From NCBI GenBank assembly GCA_964569425.1, contig CAZMVD010000011.1:1-61832 (forward strand): a DNA stretch of 61,832 bases. The letters are read 5' to 3'. Made by a program: the position numbers and the translations under genes. Origin of the DNA: JACQXM01 sp964569425 (GTDB lineage: Bacteria > Planctomycetota > Phycisphaerae > UBA1845). Below are positions 1 through 9,267 of the stretch, in pieces (position 1 is the first letter of the stretch; the number at the start of each line of letters is the position of its first letter). The notes beneath the pieces are model-generated. The model did not search any database and had not been told where the DNA came from. It saw nothing but the letters and a program-made list of their open reading frames with translations.

Positions 1-337
1 AGCGCTTCGCCATAATCTCTGCGCCTGATCGCGACTTATTCAGGGACGACGAATTACAATGGAAGATTGGTGGAATTCGTTGTTCGAAGTTGGGATCCAT
101 TTAGGGCAGCAAACTTGTCCGACAGCCTTCGCCGCGCGCTGGATGCCGCAAGGCGATTCAAGCCCAAGTGGTAGGGGTAAGAACACTTGCGTCGTATCCC
201 ATTTGTACTGCTCTCTAGGCGGGCATTACTCAAGCCCATTGCTGACGTTCGTCCGCTTCTCTCCCATTCCACGCCCCACGCCTTCTCCCGTTGTTTGACT
301 TTTCGACTTTTGGACGTTTCGACGTTTTAATGCGGCC
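1..337. other. Intergenic stretch with no supported gene
   Basis: I see no convincing gene here; the short open frames lack a start context and do not resemble proteins. The last ~75 bases before the membrane-protein gene are degenerate tandem repeats (see the next entry). The upstream gene, if any, ends outside the window. Confidence 0.5.
265..329. repeat. Degenerate heptamer-type repeats (ACGCCCC and GACGTTTT types)
   Basis: Two blocks follow each other. Positions 265-289 are C-rich with repeats of the form CCACGCCCCACGCC. Positions 294-329 carry units of the form GACTTTT / GACGTTT repeated about four times. The second type recurs at 53208-53316 and, degenerated, at 55730-55765, so this is a member of a dispersed intergenic repeat family. 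It lies immediately upstream of a start codon. Confidence 0.6.
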
Positions 338-1987
338 ATGATCCGCCGCGAACAGTTATGGCCCATGGTCGTTTTTCTCGCCGGCTTTGCCGTGATGAGC
401 TGGTTCTATCGCGGCACCGTGTTCGGCGCCGCCGAGGACCGCGGGGTGCCGGGCAACGATTCCTTTTACCACGTGCGCATGGCCGAGATGCTGCCGCGCG
501 TCGGGCTGGTGGACGAGTTCCCCTGGCTGCGCTACTGCTACTTCACACGCGAGGGTCAAGCGTTTGTCAGTCATCACGTCGGGTTTCACGCGCTGCTCTC
601 GCCGTTCGTGCATCTTGGCCGTGCGGCTACCGGCGACGAACTGGCCGGGGCGCGCTGGGCGCTGTGTTTTTTCTTCGCGCTGAACTTCCTGCTCTTCGAA
701 CGCATCCTGTGCGCCATGCAGGTGCGCTGGCGGCTTTTCTGGCTGCTGCTCTTTTTTCTGATGCCCACGCAGTTTTTCGCGCGGCACGCCTTCATCCGCG
801 CCATCGCGCCCTCGCTGATCTTCATGCTGCTGATCTCCTGGGCCGTGCTCCAGAACCGACCGCGGCTCACGGCGCTGGCGCTGTTCGGCTATGTGCACCT
901 GTACCTCGGCGGGGTGATCTACGGCCCGATGCTCATCGTGCTCTACGCCGCGGCTTGCGTGGCGGCCCCGCGCGAGGAGCGGACATGGCCCCAGCGCCTG
1001 ATTTTGTGGAGCGTGGGCGGTTGGCTGGCGGGCGTGCTCAGCTACCCTTACGCCGGGGGGATGTTCGAGTTTCTGCGCTTGCAAATCTTCGGCTCGGGGC
1101 TGACGCCGGATATCGAAGTCGGCCAGGAGTGGATGCCGTACGAAAACCTGTGGTGGTTCGCCAACATGGCCGGGCCGGTGCTGAGCACGCTGACCGTGGC
1201 CATCTGCATCCGCCTGCGCATGGGCCCGCGGATCGCCGCGCGCGAGATGTACCTGCTGCTGATTGCGCTGGCGTTTCTGGTTCTCAACCTCAAGGCCCGC
1301 CGCTTCGTGGAGTATTGGCCGATTCTGGCGCTGCTGAGTGCGGCGAGCCTGTCCTCGCCGCTCACCACCCGCCTGGCCGCGTGGTTCGATGAGTGCTTCG
1401 CGCCGGACGGACGGGCGGCGCGGCGGGCGCGTGCCATCAGCCTGGCACTGATGAGCGTCGGGCTGGTCGTCGTCGCCGCGATCGGCGGGCGGTACCAGTG
1501 GCGCGCCATTCACGAAGCGACGAAGACCAAGTATGACCTGCTCGCGATTCGCAGCGCCATGGACTTTCTGAAAGCCAACTCCTCACCCGGCGACGTGGTG
1601 TTCACCGACGACTGGGACGTTTTCCCCGTCTACTTCTTCTTCAACCAGCACAATCACTACATCGTCGGGCTCGATCCGAAGTTTACGCAGGAGCGCCGCC
1701 CGGACCTGTGGGCGCGCTACGTGCGCATCACCCGCGGGCAGATTCCGGGCGACGCGACCTACGACGAGATCGGCACGGACGGCAAGAAGGAGCAGCGCAA
1801 GATCCCCGTGCGCCTCGAAGATATTCGCGAACACTTTGCCGCGAAGTGGGTCATTGCCGACCGCGACCACCTGGCGCTGGCCGACCGGCTGGCGCGGGCC
1901 AAGGACTTCGCCGAGCTTGTTTTCCCCAGCGCCGACTACGACACCGCGCGCCAGGCGCCGTATCTCATCTTTCGCGTTCGCGAGTAG
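338..1987 (+). CDS. Multi-pass membrane protein, GT-C glycosyltransferase-like
   Basis: 549 aa with an N-terminal membrane segment (about residues 9-29), roughly ten further hydrophobic segments to residue ~390, and a soluble C-terminal domain of about 150 residues. After the first segment comes GNDSFYHVRMAE (residues 39-50). An acidic residue in this first outside loop followed by aromatic residues and His/Arg is typical of GT-C enzymes that use lipid-linked sugars (STT3/PMT-like). The C-terminal part has TDDWDVFPVYFFF, like the soluble domain of such proteins. Family level is inferred; donor and acceptor are unknown. It stands alone, with a repeat block just upstream and no clear ribosome-binding site at this ATG. 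Confidence 0.6.
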   Translation: MIRREQLWPMVVFLAGFAVMSWFYRGTVFGAAEDRGVPGNDSFYHVRMAEMLPRVGLVDEFPWLRYCYFTREGQAFVSHHVGFHALLSPFVHLGRAATGDELAGARWALCFFFALNFLLFERILCAMQVRWRLFWLLLFFLMPTQFFARHAFIRAIAPSLIFMLLISWAVLQNRPRLTALALFGYVHLYLGGVIYGPMLIVLYAAACVAAPREERTWPQRLILWSVGGWLAGVLSYPYAGGMFEFLRLQIFGSGLTPDIEVGQEWMPYENLWWFANMAGPVLSTLTVAICIRLRMGPRIAAREMYLLLIALAFLVLNLKARRFVEYWPILALLSAASLSSPLTTRLAAWFDECFAPDGRAARRARAISLALMSVGLVVVAAIGGRYQWRAIHEATKTKYDLLAIRSAMDFLKANSSPGDVVFTDDWDVFPVYFFFNQHNHYIVGLDPKFTQERRPDLWARYVRITRGQIPGDATYDEIGTDGKKEQRKIPVRLEDIREHFAAKWVIADRDHLALADRLARAKDFAELVFPSADYDTARQAPYLIFRVRE

Positions 1988-2380
1988 AGCGGATCAGGCG
2001 GATTCGCCGAGTGGTCGCCGAGAGAGAGCGGGCAGGGTCGTAGACCTGCTGATACCATTGGGGATTGCGGGGCTCACGAGGGGAAGGCATGTCGATGCCG
2101 TTCACACTCGGGCTGGAGGCGGGCGAAGTCGCGGCGGCGAGCTGAGTGCGTCGTTCAGATAGCGTTTCCTGTTGCCGCACCAGTTTAACGTCGGACGAAT
2201 AGTTCGCGTTTTTCTTCGATTTTACATTCTTTTTTTGACTGCTGGTAGTTCCTGAGGTATTATGGGATTAGCAGATTTCGGTATGACCGGCAGGGGGACG
2301 ATCATTCGAGCCGTCGTTCCGAATGGGCCAGCGCGACGTAACGTCTTGAGAAATGGAGGTTTACGTAACGGGGGTTGGTC
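1988..2380. other. Intergenic region with promoter and long 5' leader
   Basis: No gene is supported. The second half holds a good sigma-70 promoter (2235-2263) followed by a leader of about 110 nt before the ATG at 2381. A GGAGG at 2355-2359 lies about 20 nt from that ATG, so it is too far upstream to be its normal ribosome-binding site; a GGGG run at 2371-2374 is closer. Confidence 0.5.
2235..2263 (+). promoter_or_regulatory. Sigma-70-type promoter of the calcium-repeat protein operon
   Basis: TTGACT (2235-2240), a 17-bp spacer and TATTAT (2258-2263): five of six consensus bases in each box at ideal spacing, after a T-rich stretch. The expected start of transcription is near 2270. It would drive the genes at 2381, 4304 and perhaps 5457. 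Confidence 0.6.
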
Positions 2381-4285
2381 ATGCGCAAATTGCTCTGGGG
2401 TATTTCCACTCTTGGTTTATTTGCGCTGGTCGAGCCGGCTTATCTGGCCGATGTCCCCGATTCGGAAGCGAGTTCATCGCTGCGCCGACGGGTCGTCACG
2501 TCTTCGGGTGTACTTGTGGTTTTCGAGGCAGCAGACTCCGATGAGGCGGAGGCTCGATCGGTTCCCGCATACCTGGTCTGGTGGCGGGAGTTTGCGGGCG
2601 GGTCAATGCTGCTATACGACCGCCCGGTACGGACACCGCAGGAAGTTGACGAGGCCGCCTTGTTCCTCGCACGGGACAAAGGCCACTTGGTTCTTCAGGA
2701 CTCCGACGGATCGGGCACAACCGCGCATTCTCCTGCGCGGGGGCGCTGGCAGGTCGCCTCGCGGGAACTGGCGTGGCAGGTGATGGGGTTTGACACCGGG
2801 GGCGGGAGCGCGGTGTTTGAGGATTACCCCCTGCCATGCAACCCGGTGCAGGCGGCGGGCCGGGGGGAGTTGCTTTCTCCGATGCCTCCTGCCGCGGTGC
2901 CTTCGACGCCGGATGATGCCATTGTCGGCGCGCTGGCCGCGGCCGACTGTGGGCCGGGGCATTGCACTCGGCCGCCCTGTGACGACGACTGCAACCGCGC
3001 GGTAGATGCCGATTGCGACGGGATTCCCAACGGTCAGGACGACGATATCGACGGCGATGGGATTCCCAACGGCGATGATCCCGATGTCGATGGCAACGGG
3101 ATTCCGAATGGCGAGGATCCGGACGTGGACGGCGACGGCATTGCCAACGGCGATGACCCGGACGTGGATGGGGACGGCATTCCTAATGGTGACGACGCGG
3201 ACGTGGACGGCGACGGCATTGTGAATCAGAACGACCCGGACGTGGATGGGGATGGGGTGCCGAATGATGAGGACGACGACGCCGACGGCGATGGGGAACT
3301 CAATGACGAGGACGATACGCCCAACGGTTGCACCGCGGGCGTCAACTGTCCAGGAGCGTGCTGCCACAAGGTGAGCGGGGTGTGCAGCGAGAAGACGGCG
3401 TCCACTTGCACGGCGGCGACGGAGGTTTATGCGGGGGACGGGAAGAAGTGTACGCCGAACCCGTGCTGTCAGATCGCCTGCGACGACGGGAACCCGTGCA
3501 CGGAGAGCGCGTGTGTGAACGGGGTCTGCGTGCACCCGCCCCTGGAGTGCGGGGAGTGCGAGGAATGTGATCCGGTTCAATCGGTGTTCTTCGGGGTTTG
3601 TATGCGGGTGTGCGGGTGCCCGAGTCTCCCGGCTGAGGAGTGGGGTGACGTGGTTCCGGAGAGCGAATGCAATTCACGTCCCGACTGCCCGTTCCTCTCG
3701 CCGCCCGCGGCGCCCGGATGCAATCCCGGCGGAGAGTGCCGGCGGTTCGACTACCCATTTCAGGTTGTTGATCCCGGCAGCACCGGGACCGTAACTCTGG
3801 GGGACTGGTGCTGTTCGCATTGCCTGGCGACGTGTCCGGGGGTTCCCCCGCCGGGGACCAAGACGTGCAATCTTGAGTCGCAGGAGTGCTTTGTCTCAAC
3901 CTGGTCCGTGGAGGTCGATGGGTCCATTTCTTCGTCCAGTTACTGGGTGGTCGAGTTGGCTCTCCAGGTCGGGGTGGGCTTTCAATGGGGGCACCAGTTG
4001 TGCCTCACGGGTGGTTGCAGCGTCACGATCGGTCCCTGCGAATGGGCGCGCTTTGCTCAACAGTTCGAGGTAGTGAAGAACAGGAAAGTTGAGGTCCACC
4101 ATCAATGGCGTTGGCACCACAAGTGGACTTCGCAACACAACGCGAACTGCCAGTGCAGCGTGCTCAACTACGTATGCCCAGGAATCGGGATCTCTCGCGT
4201 AACGGGTACGCGGGCGGTGAGTGGCACGTGCATGACGTCCGCTGCGGGTACCTGTCCGCCGGATCCGTGTACGATTGGGCGATAA
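2381..4285 (+). CDS. Secreted protein with calcium-binding DxDGDG repeats and Cys-rich domain
   Basis: 634 aa. Residues 1-25 form a signal peptide (MRKLLWGISTLGLFALVEPA). A domain of about 180 residues of unknown type follows. Around residues 208-315 there are seven tandem 13-residue units of the form DVDGDGIPNGDDP, matching thrombospondin type-3 and related calcium-binding repeats. Next is a Cys-rich stretch (CPGACCHK..., CDDGNPCTESACVNGVC) of a kind common in planctomycete surface proteins, then a C-terminal domain with further Cys. The start is the ATG at 2381; an in-frame TTG two codons earlier is less likely. Probably an exported, calcium-stabilised surface or matrix protein; function unknown. 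Confidence 0.75.
   Translation: MRKLLWGISTLGLFALVEPAYLADVPDSEASSSLRRRVVTSSGVLVVFEAADSDEAEARSVPAYLVWWREFAGGSMLLYDRPVRTPQEVDEAALFLARDKGHLVLQDSDGSGTTAHSPARGRWQVASRELAWQVMGFDTGGGSAVFEDYPLPCNPVQAAGRGELLSPMPPAAVPSTPDDAIVGALAAADCGPGHCTRPPCDDDCNRAVDADCDGIPNGQDDDIDGDGIPNGDDPDVDGNGIPNGEDPDVDGDGIANGDDPDVDGDGIPNGDDADVDGDGIVNQNDPDVDGDGVPNDEDDDADGDGELNDEDDTPNGCTAGVNCPGACCHKVSGVCSEKTASTCTAATEVYAGDGKKCTPNPCCQIACDDGNPCTESACVNGVCVHPPLECGECEECDPVQSVFFGVCMRVCGCPSLPAEEWGDVVPESECNSRPDCPFLSPPAAPGCNPGGECRRFDYPFQVVDPGSTGTVTLGDWCCSHCLATCPGVPPPGTKTCNLESQECFVSTWSVEVDGSISSSSYWVVELALQVGVGFQWGHQLCLTGGCSVTIGPCEWARFAQQFEVVKNRKVEVHHQWRWHHKWTSQHNANCQCSVLNYVCPGIGISRVTGTRAVSGTCMTSAAGTCPPDPCTIGR
3004..3318 (+). repeat. In-frame 39-bp tandem repeats encoding calcium loops
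   Basis: About seven units of 39 bp inside the gene at 2381 encode the 13-residue DxDGDG loops. Units differ mostly at third codon positions and at a few residues (GIPNG, GIANG, GIVNQ, GVPND, GELND), so the array is old and diverging toward its 3' end. Confidence 0.8.
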
Positions 4286-4303
4286 GTCTCTGAGAGGTGT
4301 CAT

Positions 4304-5386
4304 ATGGCAGCAATGTACCTTTATTTTTTGGTAGCAGTGGCGTTGCCGGCGCAGTTGTTTGCGCAGCTTCCTGCCCGGAACGTTGATCCCATTTTCCTTC
4401 TTTCGGAAGCATATTCCCAGGAGTCATTGGTTGTCGGAAGGAATCCTGGCATTGACCGGGTTGAGTTCTTTGAGCACTGGCTGCGTCGCTTTCAACAGGT
4501 GGTGATGGACAATCCGCTTAGTCCGATGCGCGATGTGGCGCGTTCAAAGATCAATGAGCTCTTGAATGGGCTGGGCCGATGGCGCGAGTCGCTGGAGGTT
4601 TATGACCTGAGACTCTTGGAAGCGACGTCGGAGCATCAGCGCGGCCAGTTCTGGTATGACATCGGGGAGGTGGCTTATAACGGCTATTTCGTCGAACGCG
4701 ATGATGCTCTCGCCGTCAGGTCGATTGAGAGTTTCGCGAAGGCCCGGGAGGTAAAAGGGAATGGCCCATGGGCTATCGTGGGGTTACAGCGATCAGCGCA
4801 GTTGGAAGCCTTTGCCTTTGGAAACCACTGCCGCGCCGGCGATCTGTACGTGCAGTCCTTCGAAGTCGCGGAGCGGCTCGCACCGCCGGAATTAACTCAA
4901 ATGGGCGAAACACAGAGGAATCTGCTGCTGGAAACGGCGTTACAAGGCGCCGTCCGCGAATTCGCGGCCGCCGAGGACGGGGCGCGGGCCCTGGAGGCGA
5001 TCCGAAGGTTGGAGTCGCTGGAAAATCGGCGACTGCCGATGGAAATCCACCTCGGCGTGCTGCTCGGGGAGGGGCATCAGCGCGAAGGGCTGAGGGAATA
5101 CTGCGATTATGTAGACGCCTGGCTGCGGCGACGCACGTATGACGAGACGATGCTCAACCTGATGGCGACGCTGGCGTTTCACTATCAGGCGGTCGGCGCG
5201 CGCGACCGCGCCGTTGCCTGGAATGAAGCGGTCCTGCGGCGTGCGGAAGAGCCGACATTTCCCAAGGACAAGGCAGAGCTGCTCAAGAGTACCGTCCATC
5301 GGCTGCGCGTGCTGTACACCACGGCGGGCGAACACGAGAAGCGCGCGCGACTAGACCAACGAATCGCGACGTGGGACAATCCCTGA
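4304..5386 (+). CDS. Secreted helical-repeat (TPR-like) protein, function unknown
   Basis: 360 aa. An N-terminal hydrophobic segment (residues 4-19, ending ALPAQLFAQ) looks like a signal peptide. The rest is alpha-helical with spaced Ala/Leu/Arg/Glu motifs such as GRWRESLEVYDLRLLEA and AVGARDRAVAWNEAVLRRAEE, resembling tetratricopeptide repeats. It starts 18 nt after the calcium-repeat gene, with GAGAGG upstream of the ATG, and is probably cotranscribed with it. No enzyme motif is visible; a scaffold or binding role in the envelope is a guess. Confidence 0.65.
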   Translation: MAAMYLYFLVAVALPAQLFAQLPARNVDPIFLLSEAYSQESLVVGRNPGIDRVEFFEHWLRRFQQVVMDNPLSPMRDVARSKINELLNGLGRWRESLEVYDLRLLEATSEHQRGQFWYDIGEVAYNGYFVERDDALAVRSIESFAKAREVKGNGPWAIVGLQRSAQLEAFAFGNHCRAGDLYVQSFEVAERLAPPELTQMGETQRNLLLETALQGAVREFAAAEDGARALEAIRRLESLENRRLPMEIHLGVLLGEGHQREGLREYCDYVDAWLRRRTYDETMLNLMATLAFHYQAVGARDRAVAWNEAVLRRAEEPTFPKDKAELLKSTVHRLRVLYTTAGEHEKRARLDQRIATWDNP

Positions 5387-5456
5387 TGCACTTTCGGCGG
5401 CGGAGGCGCCGGCGTTTCCGACTCGGCGGGGCCGCCTGGAGCACGGAGTCTGGCAC

Positions 5457-5951
5457 ATGGCGGATCCATGCGAGACAGACGCGTCCCGGACGAGCGAACA
5501 GGGACCGCCACCGAACCGACAACTCACGGCAAGACGGAAAACCGCATACTACCTTGGTATGGGTTTCATGGTTGCCGGGCTTTTGCTTTTCGCTTCCGTC
5601 TTCGTCTATGGGATTCTGTTTGTCGGCCCGGGTTTCCGCGACAGCCAGGTCAAGTGGATAATGCTGCTGGCATGCACGGCCATGGGCTTGCTATTCGCCG
5701 GCGGGATCGTGCAGCAGGTCGGTGCGCGGGGGCTGGCGGGGTCGGGGGTTCTGCTGGACCCACAGCGAGCGCGGCGCGAGCTGGAGCCGTTCAGCCGCAT
5801 GGCCGGCGGCATGGTCGGTGACGCGCTGAATGAGGTGGGCGAACGGATCACCGGCGCGGCGGAGCGCGTGGTCATGATCAAATGTTCATCGTGCGGCAAG
5901 CTGAACGAGGAGGACTCCAAGTTCTGCCAGGAGTGCGCTCGGAAGCTGTAG
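5457..5951 (+). CDS. Two-helix membrane protein with C-terminal zinc ribbon
   Basis: 164 aa. Two transmembrane segments (about residues 34-58 and 68-90) are followed by a short linker and a C-terminal zinc ribbon with Cys143, Cys146, Cys157 and Cys160 (CSSCGK...CQEC). Such zinc-ribbon membrane proteins are common and mostly uncharacterised. It lies 70 nt after the preceding gene on the same strand. Function is unknown. Confidence 0.65.
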   Translation: MADPCETDASRTSEQGPPPNRQLTARRKTAYYLGMGFMVAGLLLFASVFVYGILFVGPGFRDSQVKWIMLLACTAMGLLFAGGIVQQVGARGLAGSGVLLDPQRARRELEPFSRMAGGMVGDALNEVGERITGAAERVVMIKCSSCGKLNEEDSKFCQECARKL

Positions 5952-6068
5952 TGGGGAGGGGCGTTCACCGCCGCCGTTTCATCCGCTGCCAATTCTCAGA
6001 ATAACTTTGATTGACGACAGGCGACAACGATGAGGCGAGCCTGCCCTGGGTGGCTGCCACACGGGGGC

Positions 6069-7289
6069 TCATCCCCATGCCGCGCGGAGGTAGAGCCAGG
6101 CGGCGGCGAGGGCGAGGGTGAGCAGCGTCACGGGCACGCCGGTGCGGGCGTGGTCGCGCCAGGTGATGCGGACGCCGAGCTGCGCGGCCTGATCGACGAC
6201 GATGATGTTGGCGATGCTGCCAACGATGAACAGGTTGCCCGCGAGGGTAGAGGCGAGCGCCAGAATGGCCCCGGCCTGGGGGTGTTCGGCCGCGGGCAGT
6301 AGCAGCATCACCGCGGGCACGTTGGAGACCAGGTTGGACAGCGCCGCGGTGGCGCCGAAGAGCCACACGGGGGACTTGAGATCGACGCACAACTCCGCGG
6401 CGCTGTGCAGGGCGGCGCTCAACATGCCGCTTTGCGCCAGGGCGGCATTGACCACGAACAGGCCGACGAACAGAACGATCAACTGCCAATCGACCAGGGC
6501 GAGCATGTTCCGCGAGTGCATCCGCCGGCTGCACAGCAGCAGGCCCGCGGCGCCGAGGGCGAGCACCTCGCGCGGCCAGTCGGTGGCGATGAAGGCGGCC
6601 ATGAGCACGAGGGTCACGGCCACGGCTTTGCCCGCCTGCCAGGGGTTGAAGGGCGGCGCTTGCACGGGGGGGATGGACGTTTCGGCGTGCCAGCGCCCGG
6701 CCGCTTGAGCGCGAATCACCCACCACACCGCGACCAGCCCGAGCAGCGCGGGCGCGCCGCCATCGAGCAGGTAACCGGCGAAGGAGAGGTTCAGCGACTG
6801 GCCGATGAGCATGTTCTGGGGGTTGCCGACGAGGGTGGCGGCCGAGCCGACGTTGGAGGCACAGGCCAGCGCCAACAGAAAGGGGCGGGGGTTGAGCCTT
6901 CGGTGAACGCAGCCTTCGATGAGAATCGGCGCCATGGCGAGGCAGATGATGTCGTTGGCGAGCAGCGCCGAGAGCACGCCCGCCACGGCGATGACCAGGG
7001 CGAGGAGGGCGTCCTCGCGGATGGGGGCGGCGGCGATGCGGCGGGTGACCGCGGCGTAGAAGCCACCGAGGCGGAACTGGGCGGACACGACCATGAGTCC
7101 GAAAAGAAGGGCGATGGTGGGCACGTCCACCGCGGCCCAGGCGTCGGCGGGGGTCAGTTTTTCCGCGACCAGCAGGGCGATGGCGCCCAGCAGGGCGACG
7201 CCGGTGCGGTCGAGCGTGAGCCCGGGGAGTTTGCCCAGAACCATGCCCAGGTAGACCAGGAGGAAGATGGTGAGGATGGTGGCATCCAT
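6069..7289 (-). CDS. ArsB/NhaD/SLC13-type anion or ion permease
   Basis: 406 aa, about eleven membrane segments. Two similar halves each carry a re-entrant-type motif: SALLANDIICLAMAPI near residue 110 and ALSNLVSNVPAVMLLLP near residue 305. This is the N-D/N-P arrangement of the ion-transporter superfamily (ArsB, P protein, SLC13, NhaD). NVGSAATLVGNPQN near residue 140 is also typical. The substrate cannot be told from sequence: citrate, sulfate, arsenite or Na+/H+ are all possible. ATG at 7289 was preferred to an in-frame GTG at 7301. It is divergent from the lipoprotein gene at 7651. Confidence 0.75.
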   Translation of the reverse strand: MDATILTIFLLVYLGMVLGKLPGLTLDRTGVALLGAIALLVAEKLTPADAWAAVDVPTIALLFGLMVVSAQFRLGGFYAAVTRRIAAAPIREDALLALVIAVAGVLSALLANDIICLAMAPILIEGCVHRRLNPRPFLLALACASNVGSAATLVGNPQNMLIGQSLNLSFAGYLLDGGAPALLGLVAVWWVIRAQAAGRWHAETSIPPVQAPPFNPWQAGKAVAVTLVLMAAFIATDWPREVLALGAAGLLLCSRRMHSRNMLALVDWQLIVLFVGLFVVNAALAQSGMLSAALHSAAELCVDLKSPVWLFGATAALSNLVSNVPAVMLLLPAAEHPQAGAILALASTLAGNLFIVGSIANIIVVDQAAQLGVRITWRDHARTGVPVTLLTLALAAAWLYLRAAWG

Positions 7290-7650
7290 GGTCGGTTCCA
7301 CTGCGCCGCGCGGGGGGCATCATGGCGAGGACAATCGATTCTCGCAATGCCGGTCGCTGACACCTGGCGAATTCTGGTGGCTTTCGGCTGGCATTTTCGG
7401 GTCGAATGGGCTATGCTGGTCGTTCAGTAGCGGACACACCCCGGCGTGCTGACGGCTTGGGGAGACGCGACGGCTGAGCGCCGCGCCGCGTACGGGCCGA
7501 ACACCGCCACACCCCTGATGTGCCCCACCTGTTTTGTGGATTGGACCTGCGATGGAACCTGCGTGCCCTCGCGCCGGCGCGTTACGGCGGTGCGCGAGCG
7601 CGCCGAACCCATCGCCGGGAATCGACACGTCGCTCTTGAAAGGGGTAGCC
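7290..7650. other. Divergent intergenic region, no clear motif
   Basis: About 360 bases between the minus-strand permease and the plus-strand lipoprotein gene. It must hold promoters for both, but I cannot point to a convincing -35/-10 pair. Only the AAAGGGG ribosome-binding site at 7639-7645 before the ATG at 7651 is clear. Confidence 0.4.
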
Positions 7651-9195
7651 ATGGCACGCGCGTTGCTGGTCTGTCGAATGGGTTGCTGCCTGGTGGCAGC
7701 ATGGTGGTTGGGGTGTTCTCCCGTGGCGCCGGGGGGGAACGGCAACGACAACCGACCTTTTGATCGCGATGCGGACCCGGCGGTGGTGGCCGAGGTGGAG
7801 CCGCTGTTGCAGACCATCGAGGAATATGGCGAACAGTTCGACGCGCTGCTCTTGACCACGGACGTGGCGGCGGCCGCGGAGCAGGTGGCGGCGGCGCTGG
7901 CGGCCGAGCCGGAGGTGGAGTGGGCGGTGGGCGACGCGCAGGGCGTGGCGCTGCTGTTCCGCAACGGGATGCAGGCGGCGCTGCTGGAGGATTTGCAGGA
8001 CGAGGAGCCGGGGATTGCGGAGCCGCCGGAGGAGTTGGACGAACTCGATCTTGCGCAGGCCAAGGGTGTCAAGGATGCGTCAGCCGCGACGATGGTTCGC
8101 CTGCCGGGCGCCAAGAAGACGATCTTTCTGAATCCGCACAACTGGGAGCGGCAGGCTTATGCCACGAAGATCGTGCAAAAGGGCAATGCGCGTTTCGACG
8201 AGGTCGGCATGGATCGCTTCGTGGTGTACCTCGGGGAACAGTGCACGCTGGACCGGCTCTCGGAGTTGGGCGCCTACGGCGTGGTGCATTTCTACTCTCA
8301 CGGGGCGCCTTTCCCGCGGCGCAATAACATTCAGGAAGTGTACCTGATGACCGGCGAAATCGCCGACGCGGTGACCACGGCGGTGCTCAAAGATTTCGGC
8401 TTGTGGGGGAGCGTTCTACAGGGGCGGACGAAGTTCAAGCGGGCGGGTGACGCGGAGCCGGCCAAGCACGTGATGTACTTCGTCAGTCCGCGGTACCTGA
8501 CGGAGTTTAACAACTTTGCCAATGCCCGGCCGTTGATCTACCTGGGTTTCTGCTACAGTTGGCGGGGGTCGTGGCAGGCGACGTTGACCCGCGCCGGGGC
8601 TTCCGATGCGGTCGGCTTCGACTGGGCGGTGAAAACCAACTGGAACGCGTGGTGGGGGCGAACGCTGTATCACAAGCTGGGCGACAAGTCGCTGGACGAG
8701 CCGATGACCATCAATGGCTGGTACGAACTGCTGCGCGCGCGCGACCGCCGCAGCTATGTGTACACCGATGACAACAAGACGCCTGACGATCCGCTGGACG
8801 ACGTGCAGCGGACCGTAACCGTGTACTATGACGGCGCCCCGGACTTTACGCTGTGGGAACGCGAACCGGTCGAAGAGCCGAGTGCCTGCGCCATTTACGA
8901 GCCGTGGGATCGCTGGTTGTTACAATACGATTATGACTGCAACGGTGACGTAGACTCTGAATCACTGTGGCACTTCCACCGGGACGGGACCATCTCAGAC
9001 CACTGGCTGGGCGTTATCAGCGGTTACAGTTGGGAGATCAATGGCGATCGAATCACGATTCGCTTCGGCTGGGACGACATGTGGTACGAGGCCAACATCT
9101 CGGACGACTGCAGGCGGATGATCGACGCGGTGACCATATTTACAGACGGTCGAGACAACACGGGACAGAATTGCTGGAGCGCATCCAAGGGCTGA
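7651..9195 (+). CDS. Lipoprotein with caspase/CHAT-like (clan CD) His-Cys pair
   Basis: 514 aa. The signal peptide ends in a lipobox (WWLGCSP, Cys near residue 24), so it is probably membrane-anchored. A strand-like VVHFYSHG places His217 before Gly, and a second strand PLIYLGFCYS places Cys301. After the Cys come GSWQATLTRAGASDAVGF and a further helix, just as in CHAT and gingipain-like clan CD peptidases, where the sequence after the Cys reads NSLAxAFLxAGAxAVIG. A C-terminal domain (about residues 410-514) rich in Trp, Tyr and Asp resembles a lipocalin-like barrel. Peptidase activity is inferred; a pseudo-peptidase is possible. Start chosen from AAAGGGG 6 nt upstream; an upstream in-frame extension lacks a signal peptide. 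Confidence 0.6.
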   Translation: MARALLVCRMGCCLVAAWWLGCSPVAPGGNGNDNRPFDRDADPAVVAEVEPLLQTIEEYGEQFDALLLTTDVAAAAEQVAAALAAEPEVEWAVGDAQGVALLFRNGMQAALLEDLQDEEPGIAEPPEELDELDLAQAKGVKDASAATMVRLPGAKKTIFLNPHNWERQAYATKIVQKGNARFDEVGMDRFVVYLGEQCTLDRLSELGAYGVVHFYSHGAPFPRRNNIQEVYLMTGEIADAVTTAVLKDFGLWGSVLQGRTKFKRAGDAEPAKHVMYFVSPRYLTEFNNFANARPLIYLGFCYSWRGSWQATLTRAGASDAVGFDWAVKTNWNAWWGRTLYHKLGDKSLDEPMTINGWYELLRARDRRSYVYTDDNKTPDDPLDDVQRTVTVYYDGAPDFTLWEREPVEEPSACAIYEPWDRWLLQYDYDCNGDVDSESLWHFHRDGTISDHWLGVISGYSWEINGDRITIRFGWDDMWYEANISDDCRRMIDAVTIFTDGRDNTGQNCWSASKG

Positions 9196-9267
9196 TGCTG
9201 TCGGTCGAAACAGACCGGAAGCCGGCAATTCCCGCGCGCCACCCACAGGAGGGGAAATGCCCATGGA

